Assembly: GCA_964625225.1 (NCBI GenBank)
Contig: CAZVAR010000041.1
Span: 1-24,534, forward strand
DNA: 24,534 nt
Direction of reading: 5' to 3'
From: CAZVAR01 sp964625225
GTDB taxonomy: Bacteria; Pseudomonadota; Alphaproteobacteria; JAJUGE01
The notes beneath the pieces are model-generated. The model was not told the origin of the DNA, made no database searches, and worked only from the letters and a program-made list of their open reading frames with translations. Below, in pieces: positions 6,746 through 13,114 of this stretch. Positions within the stretch are counted from its first letter, which is position 1. The number at the start of each line of letters is the position of its first letter. The translations under genes were made by a program, and so were the position numbers.

Positions 6746-7277
6746 AACCCTCCGGGTTGTGTGGCTGGTCGCCCTGGTCTGGCCGATCATCCTTCCCGCG
6801 TCTGCTCGCGCCGAGTGCACCGACCCTCCGCAGCCCGAGGTGAACTGGCGACGGTGCTATTTCGATGGCCGTGAATTCCGCGGCGCCAATTTGCAGCGGG
6901 CGCAGCTGCGCGATGCCACGTTCCAGCGCGCGGATTTGCAGGAGGCCGATTTGAGCGGTGCCGAGGCGTATCGTGCGAAGTTCATCTCTGCGGACCTGCG
7001 CCGATCCCGGTTTGACGGGGCTAACTTGGCCGAAGCGGACTTCACCCGTGCCAATCTTGCCGGCGCCTCCTTGCGGGGGGCGGATCTGCGTCGTGCCCGC
7101 TTCTTCCGCGCCAATCTGCGCGAGGCCGATTTTACGGGAGCACGGATGACGGGGGCCGATCTGTTCAACGCCGACCTGAGCGGCGCGACCTGGGTCGACG
7201 GGGTGCGGATCTGTGCGGAGGGGTCGATCGGTCAATGCCAAGACGTGCCGCGCGCGCGGCCGGAATCCGGATCATGA
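6735..7277 (+). CDS. Secreted pentapeptide-repeat protein
   Basis: A GTG start gives a 180-residue protein with an N-terminal signal peptide (basic VRAKTLR, hydrophobic core, probable cleavage after ASARA). The mature part is one continuous series of about 20 A(D/N)LXX pentapeptide repeats, for example FRGANLQRAQLRDATFQRAD and LREADFTGARMTGADLFNAD. These should fold as a right-handed quadrilateral beta-helix. Cysteines lie at both ends (AEC and RRCYF near the mature N-terminus, ICAEGSIGQC near the C-terminus) and probably form disulfides that cap the helix in the periplasm. The GTG lies inside the end of the thioesterase gene, so translation is likely coupled; there is no separate ribosome binding site. 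The function of this exported group is unknown; some cytoplasmic relatives mimic DNA and protect gyrase. Confidence 0.88.
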   Translation: MRAKTLRVVWLVALVWPIILPASARAECTDPPQPEVNWRRCYFDGREFRGANLQRAQLRDATFQRADLQEADLSGAEAYRAKFISADLRRSRFDGANLAEADFTRANLAGASLRGADLRRARFFRANLREADFTGARMTGADLFNADLSGATWVDGVRICAEGSIGQCQDVPRARPESGS

Positions 7278-7789
7278 AGCTCTGAGCGGACTCTCTCCGG
7301 AGGCAATCCGGTCGCGAGCAGCGGGAGTCCGGAGGCTACCCGAGGGGAGGCGCCGGCGTCTGTGCGATGGTCGGTCGGGTGGTGCGCCGCCGCGATCCAT
7401 CGGTATCGCGGGGTATGGGCCTACGGGAGGTGCGGGCACTGCGCCGATCGGTGCCCTATGGCAAGTCGTATGCGACCACCGACGACGGGCGACCGTACGG
7501 AACCATCACGCTGGCCGAAACAAGCGAAACGGCCTTCGACTAGGCACTCGACGATCTCGTCAGGGCCGGGGACGCGGCGCGCCGTGCCGGCGCCGAGCGC
7601 CTCTAATACGCGCACAACCGCAGCCGTTCTGATGGGACAGACCGACGAGGGACACATTCCGGCGGTGGACGACAGGTTCAACCGTCGGGCTCCTCGAGGT
7701 TTTTCAGGAGCGCGACATCATGCCCGCCCACGGCAAAGCGCTGCTCCGCTTCCACCAGAGAGAGGGTACTGCCTACCGAGGCAACGCGG
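7278..7789. other. 512-bp region with a decayed ORF and no intact gene
   Basis: Between the convergent pentapeptide and pseudoprotease genes. It holds the TAG-interrupted frame listed separately (7367-7606). Farther right are two short open stretches in different frames: one begins at an ATG at 7631 (GQTDEGHIPAVDDRF), the other covers about 7680-7790 (LEVFQERDIMPAHGKALLRF). They look like one reading frame broken by a shift near 7685. Weak hairpins (GCTCCT...AGGAGC near 7688-7711 and TGCCT-ACCG-AGGCA at 7770-7783) are present without U-tracts. No intact gene is supported. Confidence 0.5.
7367..7606 (+). pseudogene. Small ORF interrupted by an in-frame TAG
   Basis: From an ATG at 7367 a 58-codon frame runs to TAG at 7541-7543, with a protein-like, GC3-rich sequence (for example SVPYGKSYATTDDGRPYGTI and TLAETSETAFD). 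The same frame continues without change of character for 20 more codons (ALDDLVRAGDAARRAGAERL) to TAA at 7604-7606, as if the TAG replaced a CAG. The start is uncertain (a second ATG at 7415 and several GTG codons); a purine-rich GAGGGGAGG lies 16 bases before the first ATG. I do not recognise the family. It could be a recently inactivated gene or, less likely, a 58-residue protein. Confidence 0.4.
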
Positions 7790-8806
7790 TCAGAACGTCC
7801 GGGCCGGCCGGAACCATTTGTAGCGATCGCCGGAGCGTATCGTGACCTCCCGCACCTGGGTCTGCTGCAGCATCAGCAGTGGCACCTCGACGCCGGCGGG
7901 ACCACGAGCCCATAGTTTGCGATAGAAATCGCTCATCGAGGTCACCGGTTCGCCCGCGATTGCGAGGACGAGATCGCCGGAACGGATGCCGGCGGCATCG
8001 GCCGGCCCCTCGGCTGCTACGCGGTCGACAAACAGGCGGCCCTTCACCTCCGAGGTGTAGAGGCCGAGCCACGGGCGCGGCGAGCCCGGACCCCGGCCAT
8101 GCGCGAGCAGCGACGGCAGGATCGGCTTCAACTCGTCGACGGGCACGAACATGTTGCCCGGAACCGGCGATTGCCCTCCTGCAGCCGCGGCAACGAGAAG
8201 ATAGCCGACTCCGAGGAGTGTTCCATCCTCTCCGACCAACGCAGCGCCGCCATAACTCGGGTGCGGTGGGGCGGTGAAGATCGCGCGCTCCAGCAGATAC
8301 TCCCAAGGCCCGGTGAACTCTCGGCGGTCGACGACGAGGGCCGGCCGGATCGCTTCGATCCCGCCGAATCCTGCCACGAGCACCGTGTCCCCCGCCTCCA
8401 CGACATCGGATCGACCAAGAGGAATGCTGCGCTTACCCAGGTTCCCCTGGACCCGCAGCAGCCCGAATCCGGTTTCGCCCAAATAGGCAACCGGAACGGC
8501 CGGCAAGGTCCGGCCGCCGGCGGTCCGGACCGAAATCTGCTCCGCCTCCAGGATCAGATAGCCGATCGTCAGGACGAGTCCGGCATCGTCGATGACGATA
8601 CCGGTTCCGGAGCGCTCCAGGCCGAGCGTGGATACAGTACGTGCATCTGGCAGAACTTTGATTTCGAGCCCGACCAGCGCATCGAGGAGGGTCTCCGCCC
8701 GGAGCTGGGCCCGCGCGGCGGGCGCGCCCAGGAGCATGATCGGGCAGAGCAGAAGCGTCGCGACGATCAGGCTGAAGCGGCTTCGAAGATGGACGCGGCT
8801 GGACAT
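7790..8806 (-). CDS. Exported trypsin-fold/PDZ protein lacking the protease triad
   Basis: A 338-residue protein with a signal peptide (to about residue 33, APAARAQ), a trypsin-like S1C/DegP-type domain (about 40-245) and a PDZ domain (about 255-335, with DAAGIRSGDLVLAIAGEPV). The positions of the catalytic triad are altered. The usual LTNAHVV reads LTIGYLI (80-85), so the His is absent. The usual D-(L/A)-LL-V reads TGFGLLRV (112-119), so the Asp is absent. The usual GNSGG reads PSYGG (183-187), so the Ser is replaced by Tyr. The domain is otherwise intact, so this appears to be a pseudoprotease in the periplasm, perhaps a binding or chaperone-like protein. I believe a similar degenerate group exists in other alphaproteobacteria. 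The ATG at 8806 is preceded by GGGAGG at 7-base spacing, fixing the start. Confidence 0.85.
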   Translation of the reverse strand: MSSRVHLRSRFSLIVATLLLCPIMLLGAPAARAQLRAETLLDALVGLEIKVLPDARTVSTLGLERSGTGIVIDDAGLVLTIGYLILEAEQISVRTAGGRTLPAVPVAYLGETGFGLLRVQGNLGKRSIPLGRSDVVEAGDTVLVAGFGGIEAIRPALVVDRREFTGPWEYLLERAIFTAPPHPSYGGAALVGEDGTLLGVGYLLVAAAAGGQSPVPGNMFVPVDELKPILPSLLAHGRGPGSPRPWLGLYTSEVKGRLFVDRVAAEGPADAAGIRSGDLVLAIAGEPVTSMSDFYRKLWARGPAGVEVPLLMLQQTQVREVTIRSGDRYKWFRPARTF

Positions 8807-8834
8807 GACATCGCCTCCCATCCGATACGGGCGG

Positions 8835-8846
8835 CCTGCCGGCAGG
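8835..8846. promoter_or_regulatory. Palindrome in the divergent intergenic region of pseudoprotease and uvrD
   Basis: CCTGCCGGCAGG is a perfect 12-base palindrome in the 110-bp spacer between two divergent genes. It lies 29 bases upstream of the pseudoprotease ATG and could be an operator for one or both. A TATATA box (8902-8907) lies 9 bases before the uvrD ATG but has no matching -35, so I do not call it a promoter. Confidence 0.3.
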
Positions 8847-8916
8847 TCCGGTGGCGGCTCGCTGCCAATGAGATTGGGGCGTGATCGGTGGGGCGGCCAC
8901 CTATATAAGGCTGGAC

Positions 8917-11226
8917 ATGTCCGACCCGTTTTCGCTCGACGACGACTATTCGCCGCCTTCGGCCCAGCCGCCGCAGCCACCGGTCGGGGAGCCGCCATAT
9001 CTGGCCGCGCTCAATCCGGGACAGCGCGAAGCGGTAGAGGCGCTGGAAGGCCCGGTCCTGGTCCTTGCGGGCGCCGGCACCGGTAAGACCCGCGTTCTGA
9101 CCAGCCGGCTTGCGCATCTCCTCGCCACCGGGCGCGCTTGGCCGCGCCAAGTGCTCGCGGTCACCTTCACCAACAAGGCCGCGCGCGAGATGCGGGAGCG
9201 CGTCATGGCTCTGGTAGGCCCTGCGGCCGAAGGGATCTGGCTGGGCACGTTTCATGCGCTCGGCACACGGATTCTCCGTCGGCACGCGGAGCTGGTTGGT
9301 CTGAAGCCGAATTTCACGATCCTTGACGCGGACGACCAGATCCGCCTCCTGAAGCAATTGTTGCAGGCCGAGAACATCGACGCCGGGCGCTGGCCGGCAC
9401 GAGCGTTGATGGGCATTATCCAGCGCTGGAAGGATCGTGGCCTCACACCCGACCGTGTCGGCGGGAACGACGAGGTCGAATTCGCGAACGGCCGTGGCCG
9501 AGCGCTCTATGCCGAATACCAAGATCGACTACGCAGTTTGAACGCCGCCGATTTCGGCGATCTGCTGCTTCATGATTTGACGATCTTCTCCGAGCGGCCC
9601 GACATTCTTACCGAGTGGCAGCGCCGATTTCGCTACATCCTGGTGGATGAGTATCAGGATACCAACGTAGCGCAATATTTGTGGCTGCGGCTGTTGGCGC
9701 AGTCGCACCGCAACCTTTGCTGTGTCGGCGACGACGATCAGTCGATCTACGGTTGGCGCGGCGCCGAAGTGGGCAACATCCTGCGGTTCGAGCGCGACTT
9801 TCCAGGCGCCCGAGTGATCCGGCTGGAGCAGAATTACCGCTCGACACCCCACATCCTCGGCGCCGCGTCGGGCCTGATCGCAAACAACGAAGGGCGGCTT
9901 GGAAAGACCTTGTGGACCGACCGGCCGATGGGCAGTCCGGTCAAGATACGCTGCCTTTGGGACGGTGACGAGGAGGCGCGTTTCGTCGGCGACGAGATCG
10001 AGGCTCTGCAGCGGACTGGACATCAGCTCAGGGAGATCGCGATCCTGGTCCGAGCCGGCTTTCAAACGCGTGCCTTCGAAGAACGGTTCGTTACCCTCGG
10101 GCTGCCTTACCGGGTCGTGGGCGGCCCGCGCTTCTATGAGCGCCAGGAGATCAGAGACGCCATTGCCTATCTTCGCGTGGTGGTCCAGCCGGACGACGAT
10201 CTTGCAATGGAGCGAATCGTCAACGTGCCGCGGCGCGGCATTGGCAACGCCACGATCCAAGCGATCCATCGTCTGGCCCGGGCGGAGCGGCTTTCCTTCC
10301 TGGCGGCAGCACAGCGGATCGTCACGACCGACGAGATCACCGGCCGCGCCCGTAACTCGCTCACCCGCCTTCTTAAGGACTTCGCCCGCTGGCGCGCGCA
10401 GCTCGGCGTCTTGTCGCATGTCGAGCTGACCGAGATTGTGCTCGACGAGTCCGGCTACACCGAGATGTGGCAGCACGATCGGTCGCCCGAAGCTCCCGGG
10501 CGGCTCGAAAACCTGAAGGAACTGGTTCGCGCCATCGCCGAGTTCGAGAGCCTTCAGGCGTTCCTCGAGCATGTCAGCCTGGTCATGGACAACGAGGACA
10601 ATCTCGATGCAGACATGATCAACTTGATGACGTTGCACAGCGCCAAGGGGTTGGAGTTCGATACCGTATTCCTTCCGGGTTGGGAGGAAGGTCTGTTTCC
10701 GCATCAGCGGGCGCTCGATGAGAACGGCATCGCAGGGCTCGAGGAGGAGCGACGGCTCGCCTATGTAGGGCTGACCCGGGCGCGGCGGCGCGCAATCGTC
10801 TCCTGTGCGGCCAATCGGCGCGTACACAATCTCTGGCAGAATGCTTTGCCCTCACGGTTCATCGCGGAACTTCCCGAAGCTCATGTGGAGCGGGTGAACG
10901 ATACGGGGCTATCCGGCGGGTTCCGCGCGGCAGGTGCCGGCAGGGCGGCAGCGGATTACGCTTACGCCGACTCCGTTCCCGCTGGCGGCCCGGGATTTAT
11001 GCGCTGGAAGGACGCACAGCAGCGCGGCCGGGTGATCGAGGGAAGAGCCTGGGAAGTCTCGGGTCGGCCGTCGGACGGAAAGGGGAGCTTCAGGGTCGGA
11101 GATCGTGTCTTCCACCAGAGGTTCGGTTATGGCCGCGTCGAGCAGGTCGACGACGATCGCCTGGAGATCTCCTTCGAAAAGGCGGGCCGGAAGACCGTTC
11201 TCGGCAGCTTCGTCGAGCAGGCATGA
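8917..11226 (+). CDS. uvrD: UvrD/PcrA-family superfamily 1 DNA helicase
   Basis: A 769-residue ATP-dependent 3'-5' DNA helicase with the full superfamily 1A motif set. These are Q motif region (LNPGQREAVEALEGP), Walker A GAGTGKTR (about 52-59), motif II VDEYQDTN, motif III GDDDQSIYGWRGA, motif IV LEQNYRST, motif V LMTLHSAKGLEFDTVFLPGW and motif VI EERRLAYVGLTRARRR. The C-terminal Tudor-like domain is present (FRVGDRVFHQRFGYGRVEQV, about 725-744). Such helicases act in nucleotide-excision and mismatch repair and in removing RecA. Length is typical of PcrA/UvrD. The start chosen gives MSDPFSLDDD and has AAGG at 6-base spacing. An in-frame upstream GTG at 8881 is less likely because it lacks a binding site. 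The Pro-rich N-terminal 30 residues are variable in this family. Confidence 0.97.
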   Translation: MSDPFSLDDDYSPPSAQPPQPPVGEPPYLAALNPGQREAVEALEGPVLVLAGAGTGKTRVLTSRLAHLLATGRAWPRQVLAVTFTNKAAREMRERVMALVGPAAEGIWLGTFHALGTRILRRHAELVGLKPNFTILDADDQIRLLKQLLQAENIDAGRWPARALMGIIQRWKDRGLTPDRVGGNDEVEFANGRGRALYAEYQDRLRSLNAADFGDLLLHDLTIFSERPDILTEWQRRFRYILVDEYQDTNVAQYLWLRLLAQSHRNLCCVGDDDQSIYGWRGAEVGNILRFERDFPGARVIRLEQNYRSTPHILGAASGLIANNEGRLGKTLWTDRPMGSPVKIRCLWDGDEEARFVGDEIEALQRTGHQLREIAILVRAGFQTRAFEERFVTLGLPYRVVGGPRFYERQEIRDAIAYLRVVVQPDDDLAMERIVNVPRRGIGNATIQAIHRLARAERLSFLAAAQRIVTTDEITGRARNSLTRLLKDFARWRAQLGVLSHVELTEIVLDESGYTEMWQHDRSPEAPGRLENLKELVRAIAEFESLQAFLEHVSLVMDNEDNLDADMINLMTLHSAKGLEFDTVFLPGWEEGLFPHQRALDENGIAGLEEERRLAYVGLTRARRRAIVSCAANRRVHNLWQNALPSRFIAELPEAHVERVNDTGLSGGFRAAGAGRAAADYAYADSVPAGGPGFMRWKDAQQRGRVIEGRAWEVSGRPSDGKGSFRVGDRVFHQRFGYGRVEQVDDDRLEISFEKAGRKTVLGSFVEQA

Positions 11227-11244
11227 GTCGGGAATGGGCGCAAT

Positions 11245-11260
11245 TGTGACCCGTGTCACT
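11245..11260. promoter_or_regulatory. CRP/FNR-type palindrome after uvrD
   Basis: TGTGA (11245-11249), six bases, then TCACT (11256-11260) match the CRP consensus half-sites TGTGA-N6-TCACA in nine of ten positions. The inner part forms the perfect inverted repeat GTGAC-CCGT-GTCAC, and the flanks (AAT before, AT after) also fit. It begins 19 bases after the uvrD stop and about 70 bases before a small membrane ORF and prmA, where it could act as an operator. A weak terminator hairpin is the alternative, but no U-tract follows. Confidence 0.45.
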
Positions 11261-11330
11261 ATGGCTGACGCGAGGCGGATCCATGTCCTTGGGAGCGGCC
11301 AGGACGGCCGCGTTGCCGAGGGTGGCCCCG

Positions 11331-11444
11331 ATGAGCGCACTGCTTCGGACAGCCCTGGATCTTGCGGTCCTGATCATCGCGCTGGTTCTACTGGCGGCCC
11401 CGTTTCTCCTCCTGGTCGGTGGGCCCATACTGGCGATCTCTTGA
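11331..11444 (+). CDS. Possible 37-residue single-span membrane protein before prmA
   Basis: An ATG 8 bases after GAGGG (11318-11322) opens a 37-codon frame that is almost wholly hydrophobic from about residue 9 (DLAVLIIALVLLAAPFLLLV), ending GGPILAIS. The pattern is that of a tiny inner-membrane protein. An in-frame ATG at 11283 would add 16 mostly Ala/Arg residues and is less likely. Its TGA overlaps the GAGGG binding site of prmA, so the two may be translationally coupled. I do not recognise a family; no function can be given. Confidence 0.5.
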   Translation: MSALLRTALDLAVLIIALVLLAAPFLLLVGGPILAIS

Positions 11445-11454
11445 GGGTACCCGG

Positions 11455-12390
11455 GTGACCGGGGCCTGGCGGATCGCGGTTGTCGTGCCGGCGGCCGCGG
11501 CGCCGGCCATCGAGCGGGCGCTGGAACCCTTCGCCGATATGGCGCTGGCGCTGATCGATGCCGACCCGGCCGCGTGCCGATACCCTGGGGACCCGCAGCC
11601 GGCCACATGGCATGCCGACCTGTGGCTTGCCAAAACCTGCCTCGTCGAAGGGCTGGCGAGCATACCGCCTGATCCCGCGGCGCTTCGGGCAGCTCTGGCC
11701 ATCGCCGCGGCCGCTGCCGGAATTTCCGAACCCGCACCGCTGATCCAGCCTCTCGGCGCTCGTGATTGGGTCGCGGAAACGTATGATGCCTTCCCCGAGA
11801 TTTCGGTTGGGCGCTACAGAATTCGTGGCTCGCATATTGCCGAACCGGCAGCGAACGGCAGCGTCCCGATCACCATCGACGCCGCTATCGCCTTCGGGAC
11901 CGGCGAGCACGAGACGACACGTGGCTGTCTTATCGCCCTCGACCGGCTGTCACGTCGTTTCCGTCCGCGGAGTGTCCTGGACCTGGGTTGCGGCAGCGGC
12001 GTGCTCGGGATTGCGGCAGCCAGGACGTGGCGGGATTGCCGGGTCGTCCTCGCCGATATCGACCGCCGTGCTGTTTCAGTAGCACGACAGAATGCGGCCC
12101 GGAACGGCGTCTCAGGTCGAGTGCTCACGGCGATAGCCGATGGATACAGATCGGTACCGGTTCGAGATGGAGCCCCTTACGACCTGATCCTGTCGAACAT
12201 TCTCGCCCGACCCTTAGTGCGGTTGGCGCCGGCGCTGATGCGCCACCTGGCCCGCGGCGGCTACGGCATCCTATCCGGCTTCCTCTCTTGGCAGGAGGCA
12301 CAAGTCCTTTCTGCTCATCGTGCGCAGGGGCTACGGCTGGTCGAGTACGTCCGCCTGGGCGACTGGACGACCGTCATCATCGCGCGATAG
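11455..12390 (+). CDS. prmA: Ribosomal protein L11 methyltransferase (PrmA-like)
   Basis: A 311-residue SAM-dependent methyltransferase of the PrmA family, which trimethylates ribosomal protein L11. Family signatures are FGTGEHETTRGC (147-158), the SAM-binding DLGCGSGVLGIAAAR (176-190), an acidic residue after strand 2 (LADIDRRAVS) and the SNILARPL motif around residue 247-254. The N-terminal part is divergent from E. coli PrmA, as usual in alphaproteobacteria. A GTG start is chosen because GAGGG lies 7 bases before it. An upstream in-frame ATG at 11419 would overlap the small membrane ORF. A strong terminator follows 19 bases after the stop. Confidence 0.92.
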   Translation: MTGAWRIAVVVPAAAAPAIERALEPFADMALALIDADPAACRYPGDPQPATWHADLWLAKTCLVEGLASIPPDPAALRAALAIAAAAAGISEPAPLIQPLGARDWVAETYDAFPEISVGRYRIRGSHIAEPAANGSVPITIDAAIAFGTGEHETTRGCLIALDRLSRRFRPRSVLDLGCGSGVLGIAAARTWRDCRVVLADIDRRAVSVARQNAARNGVSGRVLTAIADGYRSVPVRDGAPYDLILSNILARPLVRLAPALMRHLARGGYGILSGFLSWQEAQVLSAHRAQGLRLVEYVRLGDWTTVIIAR

Positions 12391-12409
12391 TGTCGGCGAT
12401 CTCAAGACA

Positions 12410-12438
12410 CGAGCGGCGGCCTGGCAGGCCGCCGCTCG
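12410..12438. terminator. Strong bidirectional stem-loop terminator
   Basis: CGAGCGGCGGCC (12410-12421) and GGCCGCCGCTCG (12427-12438) form a perfect 12-bp GC-rich stem with loop TGGCA. On the plus strand ATTATT follows; on the minus strand the tail is T-poor. It sits between convergent prmA and the 139-residue hypothetical gene and probably ends transcription from prmA. Confidence 0.75.
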
Positions 12439-12460
12439 ATTATTCAGGACGCGGTACCCG

Positions 12461-12880
12461 TCAGGCGGCGCGGGCTACCTCGACCATGTCGATGACGTCC
12501 CGCGGGTTGCCCTGGACTCGGCTCAACTGCGCGAGACGCTCGGCGTCGGATGCGTCCGCCTTCGCATTTCTGCCCCTCTTGAGCCTGTCGACGACGGTTC
12601 GCGCGAGCGCCGTGATTGCAGTGCAGAAGCGGCGCAGCGTCAGAGCGTCACGGCAGCGCGCCTCGTAGATCGCGTGCTCCAACTCATCCTTCGGCTCAGT
12701 CCGCCCGGCCCGGAAGCGAAGGCGTGTCGCGGCACGGGTGAGCAGATCACGGACGACTTGCGCCCGCAACGTCCGCGCACGAGCGATAATCGCGTCCTGC
12801 TCCGCAAGCGACGGCGGATTGGCGAACGCCGCGCTCGTTTCAAGATTCAACAGTTCGGTTTCGTAGGCGATGTCCCTCAT
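12461..12880 (-). CDS. Hypothetical 139-residue helical protein
   Basis: A cytoplasmic, predominantly alpha-helical, basic protein. The N-terminus reads MRDIAYETELLNLETSAAFA, a long charged helix follows (AEQDAIIARARTLRAQVVRD), then a central CRDALTLRRFCTAITALAR with two cysteines, and an acidic/basic end ending DMVEVARAA. No domain is recognised. The ATG has only a weak GGGG element upstream. It is the sole minus-strand gene in this stretch and converges with prmA across the strong terminator. No partner gene is adjacent. Codon use is like the neighbours, which supports it as a real gene. Confidence 0.65.
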   Translation of the reverse strand: MRDIAYETELLNLETSAAFANPPSLAEQDAIIARARTLRAQVVRDLLTRAATRLRFRAGRTEPKDELEHAIYEARCRDALTLRRFCTAITALARTVVDRLKRGRNAKADASDAERLAQLSRVQGNPRDVIDMVEVARAA

Positions 12881-12992
12881 CGTCGTACCCCATCGGGGTC
12901 AGCAAATGCGCCGGCCGCCCAACCCCCACCCCTGCGGCCGGCCTGCCGCGACGGTTGCGGCTCCGCTCATATAGATGGCATCGTCCTAGGCA

Positions 12993-13067
12993 CAGAAACC
13001 TACGGATTTTGCGGTGCAGCATTGCACTTTCTGCATGGTTTCTGCCCGATAACCCTGCCTTGCGGGC
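12993..13067 (+). other. Candidate structured leader upstream of aminopeptidase P
   Basis: Three inverted repeats follow one another. CAGAAACC (12993-13000) pairs with GGTTTCTG (13037-13044). Nested inside, GTGCA (13014-13018) pairs with TGCAC (13023-13027) around GCAT. GCCCG (13044-13048) then pairs with CGGGC (13063-13067), sharing one base with the outer stem. The series ends 47 bases before the aminopeptidase P GTG. It could be a folded 5' leader or a small RNA. It lies in a 234-bp intergenic region between divergent genes; I did not recognise any riboswitch class. Confidence 0.35.
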
Positions 13068-13114
13068 GAGGGGAGCCGGACTTAGCCTGTGCACCTGCAA
13101 AGTTGGAGGCTCAG

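Noticed and set aside
7421..7681. 86-codon minus-strand frame in the 7278-7789 gap
   Set aside because: Antisense to a more protein-like plus-strand frame with no ribosome binding site seen; not supported.
8902..8907. TATATA before uvrD as a -10 box
   Set aside because: No -35 at suitable distance and only 9 bases to the start codon.
9529..10827. 432-codon minus-strand frame inside uvrD
   Set aside because: Antisense shadow of the helicase; no recognisable motifs.
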